64,000 bases of DNA from Streptomyces sp. NBC_01454 (lineage in GTDB: Bacteria > Actinomycetota > Actinomycetes > Streptomycetales > Streptomycetaceae): assembly GCF_036227565.1 (NCBI RefSeq), contig NZ_CP109460.1, positions 7,316,001 through 7,380,000 of the forward strand, written 5' to 3'. Positions 18,276 through 26,970 of this stretch are shown here, in pieces. Position numbers and translations under genes: made by a program. How positions within the stretch are numbered: the first letter of the stretch is position 1; each line of letters opens with the position of its first letter. The notes under the pieces were generated by a model. The model was not told the origin of the DNA, did not search any database, and saw nothing but the letters and a program-made list of their open reading frames with translations.

Positions 18276-18559
18276 CAGGGCAAGGTGTACCCACCGCAGG
18301 CCGTACGGCTGCGGGCGCACCCGGCCCTCGGAGCGGCCGCTGCGACACGCGAGGCGGATGCGGATCCCTCCCGCCCGACGGGCACCCCCGACGGGCAGCG
18401 CAAGCCGCCCACCTGCGGAATTCAGCCAAGGCAGCGCTTTATTGCCAATCGCCGCCAACTCGGACACAGCACCGCCGCGCCGGGGCTACACATGAGGACA
18501 GGGGCGGCCATCGACCGCCCCGGGGCAAAGAGAGCTGTGGCCGGGGGAGGTCTGGGCGA

Positions 18560-18769
18560 TTGCTGACGATCAACGTGGCGGTCCTGCTCACCGTCATCGT
18601 CATCCTGCGGCTGCGCCGCCGTACGCAGCCCAGAAGCCGGAACGACGAGAAGCTGACCGTGATCATCGTGCTGGCGCTCGGGGTGCTGATCGCCCCGACA
18701 GGGGTAGGGCACGGAATCCTGGACTTCCTGACCCAGCTCGCGAGCGGCTTCTCGCGCGCCGGCCAGTGA
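18560..18769 (+). CDS. Small membrane protein (69 residues)
   Basis: TTG 18560 follows GGGGGAGG by nine bases. The product has two hydrophobic helices (INVAVLLTVIVILRL and LTVIIVLALGVLIAPTGVG) joined by a basic loop, and a short amphipathic C-terminal end. I do not recognise the family. It ends 58 bases before the membrane-anchored Mrr nuclease gene on the same strand, so the two may form one unit. A similar arrangement of tiny membrane protein and nuclease is seen in defence or plasmid-derived islands, but that is inference. Confidence 0.6.
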   Translation: MLTINVAVLLTVIVILRLRRRTQPRSRNDEKLTVIIVLALGVLIAPTGVGHGILDFLTQLASGFSRAGQ

Positions 18770-18827
18770 GCACCGAAGGACGCCCGGCCCCTTCCCGGCC
18801 TCACCAGGTTCTTCACTCGGGGGACGC

Positions 18828-19505
18828 ATGGCCGCACCAGCACGACGACGATCCGCCCGTACCCGCCGTCCCGCCACGAGGTCGCGGACCCGCACCGTGC
18901 GGCGCCGGACCCGGCAGTCTGCCACCAGCCGTTCCGTCGCCGTCGGCTTCCTCCTGGTCATCGCCGTCGCAGTGGCTCGTGAACACCCCGTCACCACCGG
19001 TGTCCTGGCCGCGCTCGCGCTGGTCGCCGCCGTTGCCGTGCTCCTCGTCCGCACCGGTCGCCTCCAGCTGCCCGCGCGCCCTGCCGCCGCCCGGGCCGAC
19101 CTCACCCACAGCATCGCCGCCTACCAGCACATGACGGGCACCCAGTTCGAGCACGCCATCGCCGATCTCGCCCGCCGCGACCCCGCCGTCCGCTCCGCCA
19201 CCGTCTCCGGAGGCGCCAACGACCGCGCCCTCGACGTCCTCCTCCGGCTCACCGACGGCCGCCGCATCGCCGTCCAGTGCAAGCGCTACGCGCCGTCGAA
19301 CCGCGTAGGAGCCCCCGTCATCTACGCCGTCAACGGCACCTACCGGGCCTACCACCGCTGCGACCAGGCCCTCATCGTCACGACCAGTACGTTCACCCCG
19401 GCCGCGCAGCGTGCCAACGCCGAACTGGACCACCCCCTGCGCCTCGTCGACGGCCGCGCCCTCAGCCGCTGGGTCTGCGGTGGCCGTCCGCCCTGGGGTG
19501 CCTGA
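18828..19505 (+). CDS. Membrane-anchored Mrr-type restriction endonuclease domain protein
   Basis: This 225-residue protein has an Arg/Thr-rich N-terminus of about 35 residues and two membrane segments (VAVGFLLVIAVAVA and GVLAALALVAAVAVLLV). A cytoplasmic Mrr_cat domain begins at MTGTQFEHAIADL. The nuclease core is visible as RALDVLLRLTDGRRIAVQCKRY, the D...QxK catalytic motif. Mrr proteins cut modified DNA. Tethering to the membrane suggests surveillance of incoming DNA. The downstream end converges on a small monooxygenase gene. Substrate preference is not predictable. Confidence 0.78.
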   Translation: MAAPARRRSARTRRPATRSRTRTVRRRTRQSATSRSVAVGFLLVIAVAVAREHPVTTGVLAALALVAAVAVLLVRTGRLQLPARPAAARADLTHSIAAYQHMTGTQFEHAIADLARRDPAVRSATVSGGANDRALDVLLRLTDGRRIAVQCKRYAPSNRVGAPVIYAVNGTYRAYHRCDQALIVTTSTFTPAAQRANAELDHPLRLVDGRALSRWVCGGRPPWGA

Positions 19506-19549
19506 AGGGCGGGGCGTTCAGCAGGCGGCCGGCCCCCGGGCGGCGCGGT

Positions 19550-19903
19550 TCAGCCTTCGGCGTCGCGCTCGGGGAAGTCCGCGAACACGGAGGCCTGCGG
19601 ATGCGACCGGACCCATGCGCGGAGCTCGGGACCGATGGCTCCGTAGAGCTCCGCGTGGACCAGCTCCGCGCACTGCCCCACGCGTGCCAGCAGTTCTGCC
19701 GCGCGTTCTTGGTGCACCATGGCCGCCGCCGTGTCGGTGTACTCCTCCAGTACCAGGTAGCTCCCGGCGCCGGCCGAGAACCACTGGTAGGTAGGGGTCC
19801 CGGGTTCCTCCTTCGCCTGATCGCTCAGGGCCACGGCCAACTCCTCGAATTCGGCCTGCCGTTGGTCACGGACGTCGAAGCGCGCGCGTACGAAGATGCT
19901 CAT
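19550..19903 (-). CDS. Antibiotic biosynthesis monooxygenase (ABM) domain protein
   Basis: This 117-residue protein has the dimeric alpha+beta ABM fold: MSIFVRARFDVRDQRQAEFE, a helix, then TYQWFSAGAGSYLVLEEYTD and helix 2 starting HQERAAEL. Related proteins include quinol monooxygenases and many of unknown role. ATG 19903 follows GGAG by seven bases. It converges with the Mrr gene, with 44 bases between stops, and is transcribed from the region also upstream of the SDR pair. No cofactor site is visible, as expected for this family. Confidence 0.72.
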   Translation of the reverse strand: MSIFVRARFDVRDQRQAEFEELAVALSDQAKEEPGTPTYQWFSAGAGSYLVLEEYTDTAAAMVHQERAAELLARVGQCAELVHAELYGAIGPELRAWVRSHPQASVFADFPERDAEG

Positions 19904-20427
19904 GCGCACACTCCACCAGACCGGCCGGCCTTCCCCGCAGCCGGGGCGCGGACCACCCGCGGCTGACGGTGGCGTCCGTGTGCGGGGGCTCGGTGCTCCT
20001 CGCGCCGGCCGGCCTGCTGGAGGGCCGCTGGGCGACCACCCCTGGTGGGCCCGCGGGTCGCCCACGCGGTGGCGGACCTGTTTTCGCCCACGAGCGGCGC
20101 GCCACCGTCCGGCGCAACGAGGGCCCGGTACCCGCCGCACTGGGACCTCTCCCGCACGCCCCTGCACACCCCCGCACGCCCCCGCACACCCCCACGATCC
20201 CGCACCGCACTGCACCGAAGGACCTCCATACATCTCCATCGACCGGCGCGATTCCACCGGGTCCCGGGCCCCCGCGCGGTGAGGTGGGCAACGGCGCGGC
20301 GGTGGGGCGTTGACAGCGCCCGGCCGGGCTTCTAGCGTCAGCCCTGCTCAGGCTACTAAGCGGTTGCTCACCCAGGGATCGGTGGGGCGGGCCGCTTGTC
20401 GAGGTTTCTAGGGTGAGGAGAACCCGC
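19904..20427. other. 524-bp divergent intergenic region
   Basis: This lies between the divergent ABM and SDR genes. The right part contains the promoter and operator-like element described separately; the rest is low-complexity CCCCGCAC-like sequence without a supported gene. Confidence 0.5.
20310..20338 (+). promoter_or_regulatory. Sigma-70-type promoter upstream of the SDR operon
   Basis: TTGACA at 20310-20315 is followed after 17 bases by TAGCGT at 20333-20338, close to the streptomycete consensus for the main sigma factor. The predicted start lies near 20345, about 80 bases before the first SDR gene. A TACTAAGCGGTTGCTCA element at 20354-20370, just downstream of the start, resembles operator-like sequences common before acyl-CoA and fatty-acid genes in actinobacteria, so repression by a TetR-type protein is plausible. 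Confidence 0.65.
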
Positions 20428-21189
20428 ATGTCCACCACCGAGCAGCGCGTCGCCATCGTGACGGGCGCGGCCCGCGGCATCGGCGCGGCCACCGCCGTAC
20501 GCCTGGCCGCCGAGGGCCGTGCCGTCGCCGTACTCGACCTCGACGAGGCGGCCTGCAAGGACACCGTCGGGAAGATCACCGCGGCCGGCGGCAAGGCCAT
20601 CGCGGTCGGCTGCGACGTCTCCGACGCGGAGCAGGTCGACGCGGCCGTCGCCCGGGTCGCGTCCGAGCTGGGGGCGCCGACGGTCCTCGTCAACAACGCC
20701 GGAGTGCTGCGCGACAATCTGCTGTTCAAGATGAGCGAGACCGACTGGGACACCGTCATGAACGTGCATCTGCGCGGCGCGTTCCTGATGTCCCGCGCCT
20801 GCCAGAAGCACATGGTGGACGCCCAGTTCGGCCGGATCGTCAACCTCTCCTCCAGCTCGGCGCTCGGCAACCGCGGCCAGGTCAACTACTCGGCGGCGAA
20901 GGCCGGTCTCCAGGGCTTCACCAAGACCCTCGCCATCGAGCTCGGCAAGTTCGGGGTCACCGCCAACGCCGTCGCCCCCGGCTTCATCGTCACCGACATG
21001 ACCGCTGCCACCGCCGAGCGCGTCGGTATGGGCTTCGAGGAGTTCCAGGCCGCGGCCGCCACGCAGATCCCCGTGCAGCGGGTCGGCCGTCCCGAGGACA
21101 TCGCCAACGCCATCGCCTTCTTCACCGGCGAGGCGGCCGGCTTCGTCTCCGGCCAGGTCATGTACGTCGCCGGCGGCCCGCTCAACTGA
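20428..21189 (+). CDS. fabG: Short-chain dehydrogenase/reductase, FabG-type 3-oxoacyl reductase
   Basis: This 253-residue classical SDR has the cofactor motif TGAARGIGAA, the NNAG motif, and a catalytic Ser (NLSSSSALG), Tyr and Lys in YSAAKAG, followed by the PGFIVTDM motif. The pattern is typical of FabG-like NADPH-dependent 3-oxoacyl-ACP/CoA reductases. ATG 20428 follows GAGGAG. A second SDR gene starts 29 bases after its stop, so the two are probably transcribed together from the promoter at 20310. The fatty-acid or acyl-CoA substrate is inferred. Confidence 0.82.
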   Translation: MSTTEQRVAIVTGAARGIGAATAVRLAAEGRAVAVLDLDEAACKDTVGKITAAGGKAIAVGCDVSDAEQVDAAVARVASELGAPTVLVNNAGVLRDNLLFKMSETDWDTVMNVHLRGAFLMSRACQKHMVDAQFGRIVNLSSSSALGNRGQVNYSAAKAGLQGFTKTLAIELGKFGVTANAVAPGFIVTDMTAATAERVGMGFEEFQAAAATQIPVQRVGRPEDIANAIAFFTGEAAGFVSGQVMYVAGGPLN

Positions 21190-21218
21190 CCGCCCCACCG
21201 ACTTCAGGAGTTCTGGAC

Positions 21219-21989
21219 ATGACCGAGCAGAACAGCGGCCTGCCCGCGCCGTCCGGCAAGGTGGCGCTGGTCACCGGCGCCAGCCGCGGCATCGGCTACG
21301 GCATCGCCGAGGCCCTGGTCGCCCGTGGCGACCGGGTCGTCATCACCGGCCGCAACGAGGACACCCTCAAGGAAGCCGCCGAGAAGCTGGGTGCCGACCG
21401 GGTGCTCGGCGTCGCCGGCAAGGCACATGACGAGGCCCATCAGGCGGTGGCCGTCGAGCGCGCCATGGAGACCTTCGGGCGCGTCGACTACCTCGTCAAC
21501 AACGCCGGGACGAACCCGGTGTTCGGCCCCATCGCCGACCTCGATCTGGGCGTCGCCCGCAAGGTGTTCGAGACCAATGTCGTCTCGGCGCTCGGCTTCG
21601 CGCAGCGCACCTGGCACGCCTGGCAGAAGGACCACGGCGGCGCGATCGTCAACATCGCCTCGATCGCCGGCATCGCCCCCTCGCCCTTCATCGGGGCGTA
21701 TGGGATGAGCAAGGCCGCGATGGTGAACCTGACCCTCCAGCTCGCCCACGAGTTCGCGCCGGGGGTACGGGTCAACTCCATCGCGCCTGCGGTGATCAAG
21801 ACCAAGTTCGCCGCCGCGCTGTACGAGAACCGCGAGGAGGAGGCGGCGGCCGGATACCCCATGGCGCGGCTGGGCGTCCCGGAGGACATCGGCGGGGCCG
21901 CGGCCTTCCTGCTGTCCGACGCCGCCGGCTGGATCACCGGCCAGAACCTGGTCGTCGACGGCGGGCTGTTCCTCAACGCCGGGGTCTGA
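21219..21989 (+). CDS. Short-chain dehydrogenase/reductase, second gene of pair
   Basis: This 256-residue classical SDR has TGASRGIGYG, VNNAGTNPVFG, the active-site Tyr/Lys pair in YGMSKAAM and the C-terminal ITGQNLVVDGG end. AGGAG precedes ATG 21219. It is only distantly similar to its upstream neighbour. Members with the NNAGTNP element are frequent in acyl-CoA catabolism; the substrate is not determined here. Confidence 0.8.
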   Translation: MTEQNSGLPAPSGKVALVTGASRGIGYGIAEALVARGDRVVITGRNEDTLKEAAEKLGADRVLGVAGKAHDEAHQAVAVERAMETFGRVDYLVNNAGTNPVFGPIADLDLGVARKVFETNVVSALGFAQRTWHAWQKDHGGAIVNIASIAGIAPSPFIGAYGMSKAAMVNLTLQLAHEFAPGVRVNSIAPAVIKTKFAAALYENREEEAAAGYPMARLGVPEDIGGAAAFLLSDAAGWITGQNLVVDGGLFLNAGV

Positions 21990-21991
21990 CG

Positions 21992-22028
21992 GCACCGGGG
22001 CGGGCCCGGGGAGGCCGTGCCCCGGTGT
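21992..22028 (+). terminator. Hairpin after the SDR operon
   Basis: GCACCGGGG pairs with CCCCGGTGT-like sequence across an 18-base G+C-rich loop, starting two bases after the stop codon. The stem is nine pairs. The 290 bases from here to the next gene contain nothing else I can support. Confidence 0.5.
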
Positions 22029-22319
22029 GCGCTCCGGGACGAATCCGTGGTGCCGGCTCTGGCAGGGGGCCGGCACCACGTGCGTCGGCGGGCCCGACGG
22101 GGAGGCGTGGGACCCTGGTGGGGCACCTTGCCGTGGGGGCGCGTGCTGCCGCTGCCGCTCCCGTGCGGATCGTGCGCTGCGGCCGGGTCGGCTCCGGCAG
22201 CGGGCCCGGGACGGGCCGTCCGCCGGCGGGGGAGCGGTGACCGGCCCGCGGACCGCATTGTCAGTGGCCGCCGGTAGGTTCTGTGAGTGAGAACGCAACG
22301 CATACCGGAGGTTGTTGAC

Positions 22320-23000
22320 GTGGAGACCGACATGCTGCCCGAGTCCTGGCGCGAGGTCCTCGGCGAGGAGTGGGAGAAGCCCTATGTCAAGGAGCTCACC
22401 GACTTCGTCGAGCAGGAGCGGGCGAGCGGCCCGGTCTACCCGCCCCGCGAGCAGGTCTTCGCGGCGCTGGAGGCGACCCCCTTCGACCAGGTGAAGGTGC
22501 TCATCCTGGGCCAGGACCCGTACCACGGCGCGGGCCAGGGCCACGGTCTGTGTTTCTCCGTGCAGCCCGGCGTCAAGACACCGCCGTCGCTGCGGAACAT
22601 CTACAAGGAGATGAAGGAGGAGCTGGGCCACCCGGTTCCGGACAACGGCTATCTGATGCCCTGGGCCCAGCAGGGTGTGCTGCTGCTGAACGCCGTCCTC
22701 ACGGTCCGCGAGGGCGAGGCGAACTCACACAAGGGCAAGGGCTGGGAGAAGGTCACCGACGCGGTGATCCGCGCCGTGGCCTCCCGGCCGGATCCGGCGG
22801 TCTTCGTGCTGTGGGGGAATTACGCCAAGAAGAAGCTGCCGCTGATCGACGAGGAGCGGCACGCCGTGGTGCAGGGCGCGCACCCCTCCCCGCTGTCGGC
22901 GAAGAAGTTCTTCGGCTCCCGCCCCTTCACCCAGATCAACGCGGCTGTCGCCGCCCAGGGCCATGCGCCGATCGACTGGCGCATCCCCGACCTGGGCTGA
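22320..23000 (+). CDS. ung: Uracil-DNA glycosylase, family 1
   Basis: This 226-residue family-1 UDG has the water-activating motif ILGQDPYHG, the C-terminal HPSPLSA loop that inserts into the minor groove, and LLLNAVLTV for uracil recognition. It removes uracil from DNA as the first step of base-excision repair. GTG 22320 is eight bases after GGAGG and gives the usual family length; an in-frame GTG at 22287 lacks such a site. It is monocistronic in appearance. A tandem repeat starts inside its last codons. Confidence 0.93.
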   Translation: METDMLPESWREVLGEEWEKPYVKELTDFVEQERASGPVYPPREQVFAALEATPFDQVKVLILGQDPYHGAGQGHGLCFSVQPGVKTPPSLRNIYKEMKEELGHPVPDNGYLMPWAQQGVLLLNAVLTVREGEANSHKGKGWEKVTDAVIRAVASRPDPAVFVLWGNYAKKKLPLIDEERHAVVQGAHPSPLSAKKFFGSRPFTQINAAVAAQGHAPIDWRIPDLG

Positions 23001-23060
23001 GCCACCGGACCCGACCTGGGCTGAGCCACCGGACCCGTCCTGGGGTGAGCGACCGGGCAG
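22989..23060. repeat. 24-bp tandem repeat at the end of ung
   Basis: The unit starting GACCTGGGCTGAGCCACCGG is repeated exactly twice (22989-23012 and 23013-23036), then a third copy is degenerate. The first unit includes the last codons and stop of ung, so the following copies carry a second in-frame-like copy of the gene end. A replication-slippage origin is likely. Confidence 0.85.
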
Positions 23061-23191
23061 GGCCGGCGGGCGGCGGGGCCGGCCCGGCCCGTCGCCCGGG
23101 CGCGTCGCGCACACCGCGCGCGGGTCCCGTCCGGCGGTTAGCGTCGAGGCAACGACATGGCGGTGGTGAACGGATCCGGGAGTGCGCGGTG

Positions 23192-23728
23192 ATGGAGAAG
23201 CGGCGGGAGGCGACGTCCGAGGACGGGGTGCTGACCCGGATCGGCCAGGCGATCATGCTGCACCGCGCCGGCGACCGGGAAGAGGCACGCAACCGCCTCA
23301 CGGCACTGTGGCACGAGATCGGGCCGCAGGGAGACGCCTTCCACCGCTGCACCCTCGCCCACTACATGGCCGACACCCAGGACGACCCCCGGGACGAACT
23401 CGACTGGGACCTCAGAGCCCTGGAGGCCGCCGAGGGCTTCGTCACCGAACGGCCCGGGTGCACCGCCGCCTCCGCCGAACCGAAGGTCGCCGACGGCCCC
23501 GGGCCCCGCCACCCCCTCGTCGCGCTCCGGGCGTTCTTCCCCTCGCTCCATCTCAACATCGCCGCCGACTACGCCGCTCTCGACCGTCCGGCCGATGCCC
23601 GCGCCCAGCTGCGGCGGGCCAGGACATCGGTCAACGCCCTCGCCGACGGTGAGTACCGCCAGGGCCTCCGGGACGCCATCGACCGGCTCCAGCTGCGGAT
23701 CGACCGGGCGGCGGGACACACGCCGTAG
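23192..23728 (+). CDS. Tetratricopeptide-like conserved protein
   Basis: This 178-residue helical protein has two TPR-like stretches: IGQAIMLHRAGDREEARNRL and NIAADYAALDRPADARAQLR, each with the small/large residue spacing of a TPR helix pair. No enzyme motif is present. GGGAG lies nine bases before ATG 23192 and six before the overlapping GTG 23189; either may be used. Conserved TPR proteins of this size are common in Streptomyces without known function. No operon partner is obvious. Confidence 0.65.
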   Translation: MEKRREATSEDGVLTRIGQAIMLHRAGDREEARNRLTALWHEIGPQGDAFHRCTLAHYMADTQDDPRDELDWDLRALEAAEGFVTERPGCTAASAEPKVADGPGPRHPLVALRAFFPSLHLNIAADYAALDRPADARAQLRRARTSVNALADGEYRQGLRDAIDRLQLRIDRAAGHTP

Positions 23729-23844
23729 GGCGGCCGGGCCGGCGGGTCCGTCCCCGCCCGCCTCGCCGACCGACCCCCGCCGACCGGCACGTATGCTTCC
23801 GGCACGCCAGGCGCCGGCAACGCGGCACAACCCAGGGAGCACGA

Positions 23845-24753
23845 GTGAAGGTCGGCTGCATCGGACTCGGCGACATCGCCCAGAAGGCGTACCTCCCCGT
23901 CCTGGGCACACAACCGGGCCTCGAACTGCATCTGCACACCCGCACCCCGGCCACCCTCCAACGCGTCGGCGACACCCTCCGGCTGAGTCCCGCACAGCTC
24001 CACACGGACCTCGACGCGCTGCTCGCCACGGGCCTGGACGCGGCCTTCGTGCACGCCGCCACCGCCGCGCACCCCGAGCTGGTGACCCGGCTGCTCGAAG
24101 CCGGCGTGCCGACCTATGTCGACAAGCCGCTCTCCTACGACTTCGCCGTCTCCCAGCGCCTCGTCGCGCTCGCCGAGGACCACGGCGTGGGCCTGACCGT
24201 CGGCTTCAACCGCCGCTTCGCGCCCGCCTACGCCCAGTGCCGCGAGCACGCCCGCGATCTGATCCTGATGCAGAAGAACCGCATCGGCCTGCCCGAGGAC
24301 CCGCGCACACTGGTGCTGGACGACTTCATCCATGTCGTCGACACCCTGCGGTTCCTCGTCCCCGGCGAGATCGACCACATCGATGTGCGCGCCAGGATCC
24401 GGGACGGGCTGATGCAGCACGTGGTGCTCCAGCTGTCCGGCGACGGCTTCACCGCCCTCGGCACCATGAACCGCCTCAGCGGCTCGGCGGAGGAGGTCCT
24501 CGACGTCTCCGGCCAGGACACCCGGCGTCAGGTCGTCAATCTCTCCGAGGTCATCGACCACAAGGGACAGCCGAGCATCCGGCGCCGCGGCGACTGGGTG
24601 CCGGTCGCCCGCCAGCGCGGCATCGAGCAGATCGTCCTGGCGTTCCTGGACGAGGTACGGGCCGGCCGGCAGCCGTCCGCCCGGGACGCGCTGCGCACCC
24701 ACGAACTGTGCGAACGGGTGATCACCGACGCTCTGACGCAGGCCGTCTGCTGA
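23845..24753 (+). CDS. Gfo/Idh/MocA-family oxidoreductase
   Basis: This 302-residue protein has an N-terminal Rossmann motif (VGCIGLGDIAQKAYLPVL), the family EKP motif as YVDKPLSYDF (Asp in place of Glu), then GFNRRFAPAY and a DDFIHVVDTLRF element corresponding to the second-domain motif. Such enzymes oxidise or reduce sugars and cyclitols with NAD(P). GTG 23845 follows GGGAG. It converges on the lnt gene with a 32-base overlap of coding ends. The substrate cannot be assigned. Confidence 0.82.
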   Translation: MKVGCIGLGDIAQKAYLPVLGTQPGLELHLHTRTPATLQRVGDTLRLSPAQLHTDLDALLATGLDAAFVHAATAAHPELVTRLLEAGVPTYVDKPLSYDFAVSQRLVALAEDHGVGLTVGFNRRFAPAYAQCREHARDLILMQKNRIGLPEDPRTLVLDDFIHVVDTLRFLVPGEIDHIDVRARIRDGLMQHVVLQLSGDGFTALGTMNRLSGSAEEVLDVSGQDTRRQVVNLSEVIDHKGQPSIRRRGDWVPVARQRGIEQIVLAFLDEVRAGRQPSARDALRTHELCERVITDALTQAVC

Positions 24754-26293
24754 GCGCCCGCAGCCCCGCGTACCCGCCGGCGAGCACCAGCGCGCCGATC
24801 GCCCCGTACACCGCCCAGTCACCGAACCGGGTGTACGGGCTGGTGCCCTCGGCCAGCGGCAGGTCGTAGACGGCCGCCGCGCTGCGGGCGGTGCCCAGCC
24901 GCTCGCCGATCCGCTCGCCGCGCGGGCCGTACGCCGCGCTGATGCCGGTGAGCGTGGCGTGCACCATCGGCCGCCAGGTCTCCGCGGCGCGCAGTGCGGC
25001 CAGTGAGGCGTGCTGCGCGGGCGCCCAGCTGTCCTGGAAGGTCGAGGTCGAGGACTGGGCGACCAGCACCCGCGCACCGTCGCGCGCCAGATGGCGGCTC
25101 ATGTCGGGGAAGGCGGTCTCGAAGCACACCAGCGGCCCGATGCGCAGCCCGCCCGCGGTGGCGACCGGCATCACGACCTGACGGGTGCCCCGCAGCCGGT
25201 CGGTGGTGGCCGCCTTGCCCACCCGGGTCGCCCAGCCCAGCACGGACCGGAAGGGTATGTACTCGCCGAAGGGCACCAGCCGCATCTTGGCGTAGCGCTC
25301 CCCGGTCGGCCCGTGCGGTCCGATCATGACGGCGCTCTTGTAGATCCCGGCCCGGCCGGCGCGCAACGAGTCGGCGTTGATCAGCAGCTCGGCGCCGGTT
25401 TCCCGGGAGAGGGCGGCGAGGCGGGCGGCGAGCGCCGGACGGTCCGCCGGATCCTGGTAGAGGCTGCTCTCCCCCCAGATGACCAGGCGCACCCCGCGGC
25501 CCGCCAGCGACCGGGTGAGCGCTTCGCTGCGGGTCAGCCGCGCCGCGGGGGTGCCCGTCGGGCCGGGCTGGACGACCGCGAAGCGCACCGTGCCCGCACC
25601 GCGGGGGACCGGCGCCCAGAGCCATGCCGCGGTGACCGCCAGCGCGCACACCAGCAGTCCCGAGACGGCGGGCAGCCAGGCCGCGGGGCGGGCGATCAGC
25701 TCCGCCACCGCGGTGTTCACCGCCACGATCAGCAGGCTCAGCAGCCACACCCCGCCGATCGACGCCAGCCGCAGCGCGGGCGGCACCTGCCACTGGCCGG
25801 CGCCCAGCAGCCCCCAGGGCCCGCCCAAGAACTCCCAGGAGCGGACCAGTTCGACCATCAGCCAGCCCGAGGGCACCAGCACCAGCGCGGCGGCGTACCG
25901 CCCGCCCGCCGCCCGCCGCCCCGCGCCGCCCGGTGTTCCGTCCGGGCCGGGCGCGTCGCCCAGCAGTGCGCGCACCAGCAGCCCCCACGGCGCCCACAGC
26001 GCTCCCAGCAGCAGGGCGAGCACCAGGATGAAGACGTGCAGGCTCGGCAGCAGCCAGTGGTGGACGGCGAGCATGAAACCGGTGCCGCCCAGCCAGCCGT
26101 CCAGCGCCGCCCGCCGGTACGTCGGTGCCGACCGCACCAGCAGCAGCCAGGGGACCAGGGCGACATACGCCAGCCACCACCACGACGGCGCGGGAAAGGC
26201 GAGGGCCGGTACCGCGCCGGCGAGGGCGGCGGCCGGGCCCCGCGCCCAGGGGGAGCCGAGCCACCGCGCCCGGTGGCCGAACGGTCTGTCCAT
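24722..26293 (-). CDS. lnt: Apolipoprotein N-acyltransferase
   Basis: This 523-residue protein has six or more N-terminal membrane helices, then a nitrilase domain. The Glu-Lys-Cys triad is seen in WGESSLYQDP, MRLVPFGEYIPFR (with AKMR supplying Lys) and PLVCFETAFPD. It adds the third acyl chain to lipoproteins at the membrane. ATG 26293 follows GGAGG at four bases. The stop overlaps the convergent Gfo/Idh gene. Streptomycetes often carry two Lnt homologues; which copy this is cannot be told. Confidence 0.88.
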   Translation of the reverse strand: MDRPFGHRARWLGSPWARGPAAALAGAVPALAFPAPSWWWLAYVALVPWLLLVRSAPTYRRAALDGWLGGTGFMLAVHHWLLPSLHVFILVLALLLGALWAPWGLLVRALLGDAPGPDGTPGGAGRRAAGGRYAAALVLVPSGWLMVELVRSWEFLGGPWGLLGAGQWQVPPALRLASIGGVWLLSLLIVAVNTAVAELIARPAAWLPAVSGLLVCALAVTAAWLWAPVPRGAGTVRFAVVQPGPTGTPAARLTRSEALTRSLAGRGVRLVIWGESSLYQDPADRPALAARLAALSRETGAELLINADSLRAGRAGIYKSAVMIGPHGPTGERYAKMRLVPFGEYIPFRSVLGWATRVGKAATTDRLRGTRQVVMPVATAGGLRIGPLVCFETAFPDMSRHLARDGARVLVAQSSTSTFQDSWAPAQHASLAALRAAETWRPMVHATLTGISAAYGPRGERIGERLGTARSAAAVYDLPLAEGTSPYTRFGDWAVYGAIGALVLAGGYAGLRALSRRPASERR

Positions 26294-26411
26294 GCCGCCT
26301 CCCTCGTCCCGGTGTCCGGCTCTCGGACGGCCAGTGTGCGCGGGTCGGCGGATCAAGAAAAGGGGGTGTCGCCGCAACGGCCGATCACGGGCCGGGAAGG
26401 GCCGGGGACGG

Positions 26412-26915
26412 TCAGTCGCCGCCCAGCTGCGCCCGGCGCCACTTCTCGTGCACCACGACCCCGGTCAGCCGCCAGCCGTCGGGGGTGCGGCGGGCGGTGA
26501 AGTCGTAGCGGCCGCCGCAGGTGTAATTGGGGGCGGTCGACTCCTCGTCGCCGGCCTCCGCGGCGGGGCCGGCCAGCCGCATCGGGTTGAGGTAGTCGGC
26601 CTGGACCGTGGCGGTGTCGCCGGGTGCACCGTCCGGCCGGGCGAGGCCGATCCGGCGGTTGACGATCAGATGCTGGCGCATCGTGAACTGCCGCAGCATC
26701 TGGGCCAGCCAGGCCGCGATCTCCTCGCTGCCGCCCTCGATGCCGCCCGCCGAGCGGTAGTCGGCCCGCCCGTCCGGGGTGAACAGGGCCACATAGCCGG
26801 GCCAGTCCCCGTCGTCCACCGCCCGGGCGTAGCCGGTGATCAGATCGTCGAGGGCCAGGCGGTCCATGACCGTGGAGTGTTCCGCGCGCTGCGTCATCGC
26901 CTCAGTTTTCGGCAT
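26412..26915 (-). CDS. NTF2-like (SnoaL-type) protein
   Basis: This 167-residue protein has the cone-shaped NTF2-like fold pattern: an N-terminal helix with LALDDLITGYARAVDDGDW, then YVALFTPDGRADYRSAGGIEG, RQHLIVNRRI and a C-terminal strand GGRYDFTARRTPDGWRLTGV. It resembles the SnoaL_4 subgroup, which includes ring hydroxylase small subunits and dehydratases. I chose ATG 26915, because a longer start at 26933 lies inside a terminator hairpin. It lies downstream of an ABC exporter gene and upstream of lnt, on the same strand. Confidence 0.72.
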   Translation of the reverse strand: MPKTEAMTQRAEHSTVMDRLALDDLITGYARAVDDGDWPGYVALFTPDGRADYRSAGGIEGGSEEIAAWLAQMLRQFTMRQHLIVNRRIGLARPDGAPGDTATVQADYLNPMRLAGPAAEAGDEESTAPNYTCGGRYDFTARRTPDGWRLTGVVVHEKWRRAQLGGD

Positions 26916-26920
26916 GGCAC

Positions 26921-26946
26921 GGGCCCCCGCCAAGAGGCGGGGGCCC
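26921..26946 (-). terminator. Strong terminator after the ABC exporter gene
   Basis: A perfect 11-bp stem GGGCCCCCGCC/GGCGGGGGCCC with an AAGA loop lies 25 bases downstream of the ABC gene stop on the minus strand. It also covers the five bases before the preferred NTF2-like start, so that gene probably has another message or is read through. Confidence 0.85.
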
Positions 26947-26970
26947 AGGGCGTGTCCGAATGGCGGGGTG

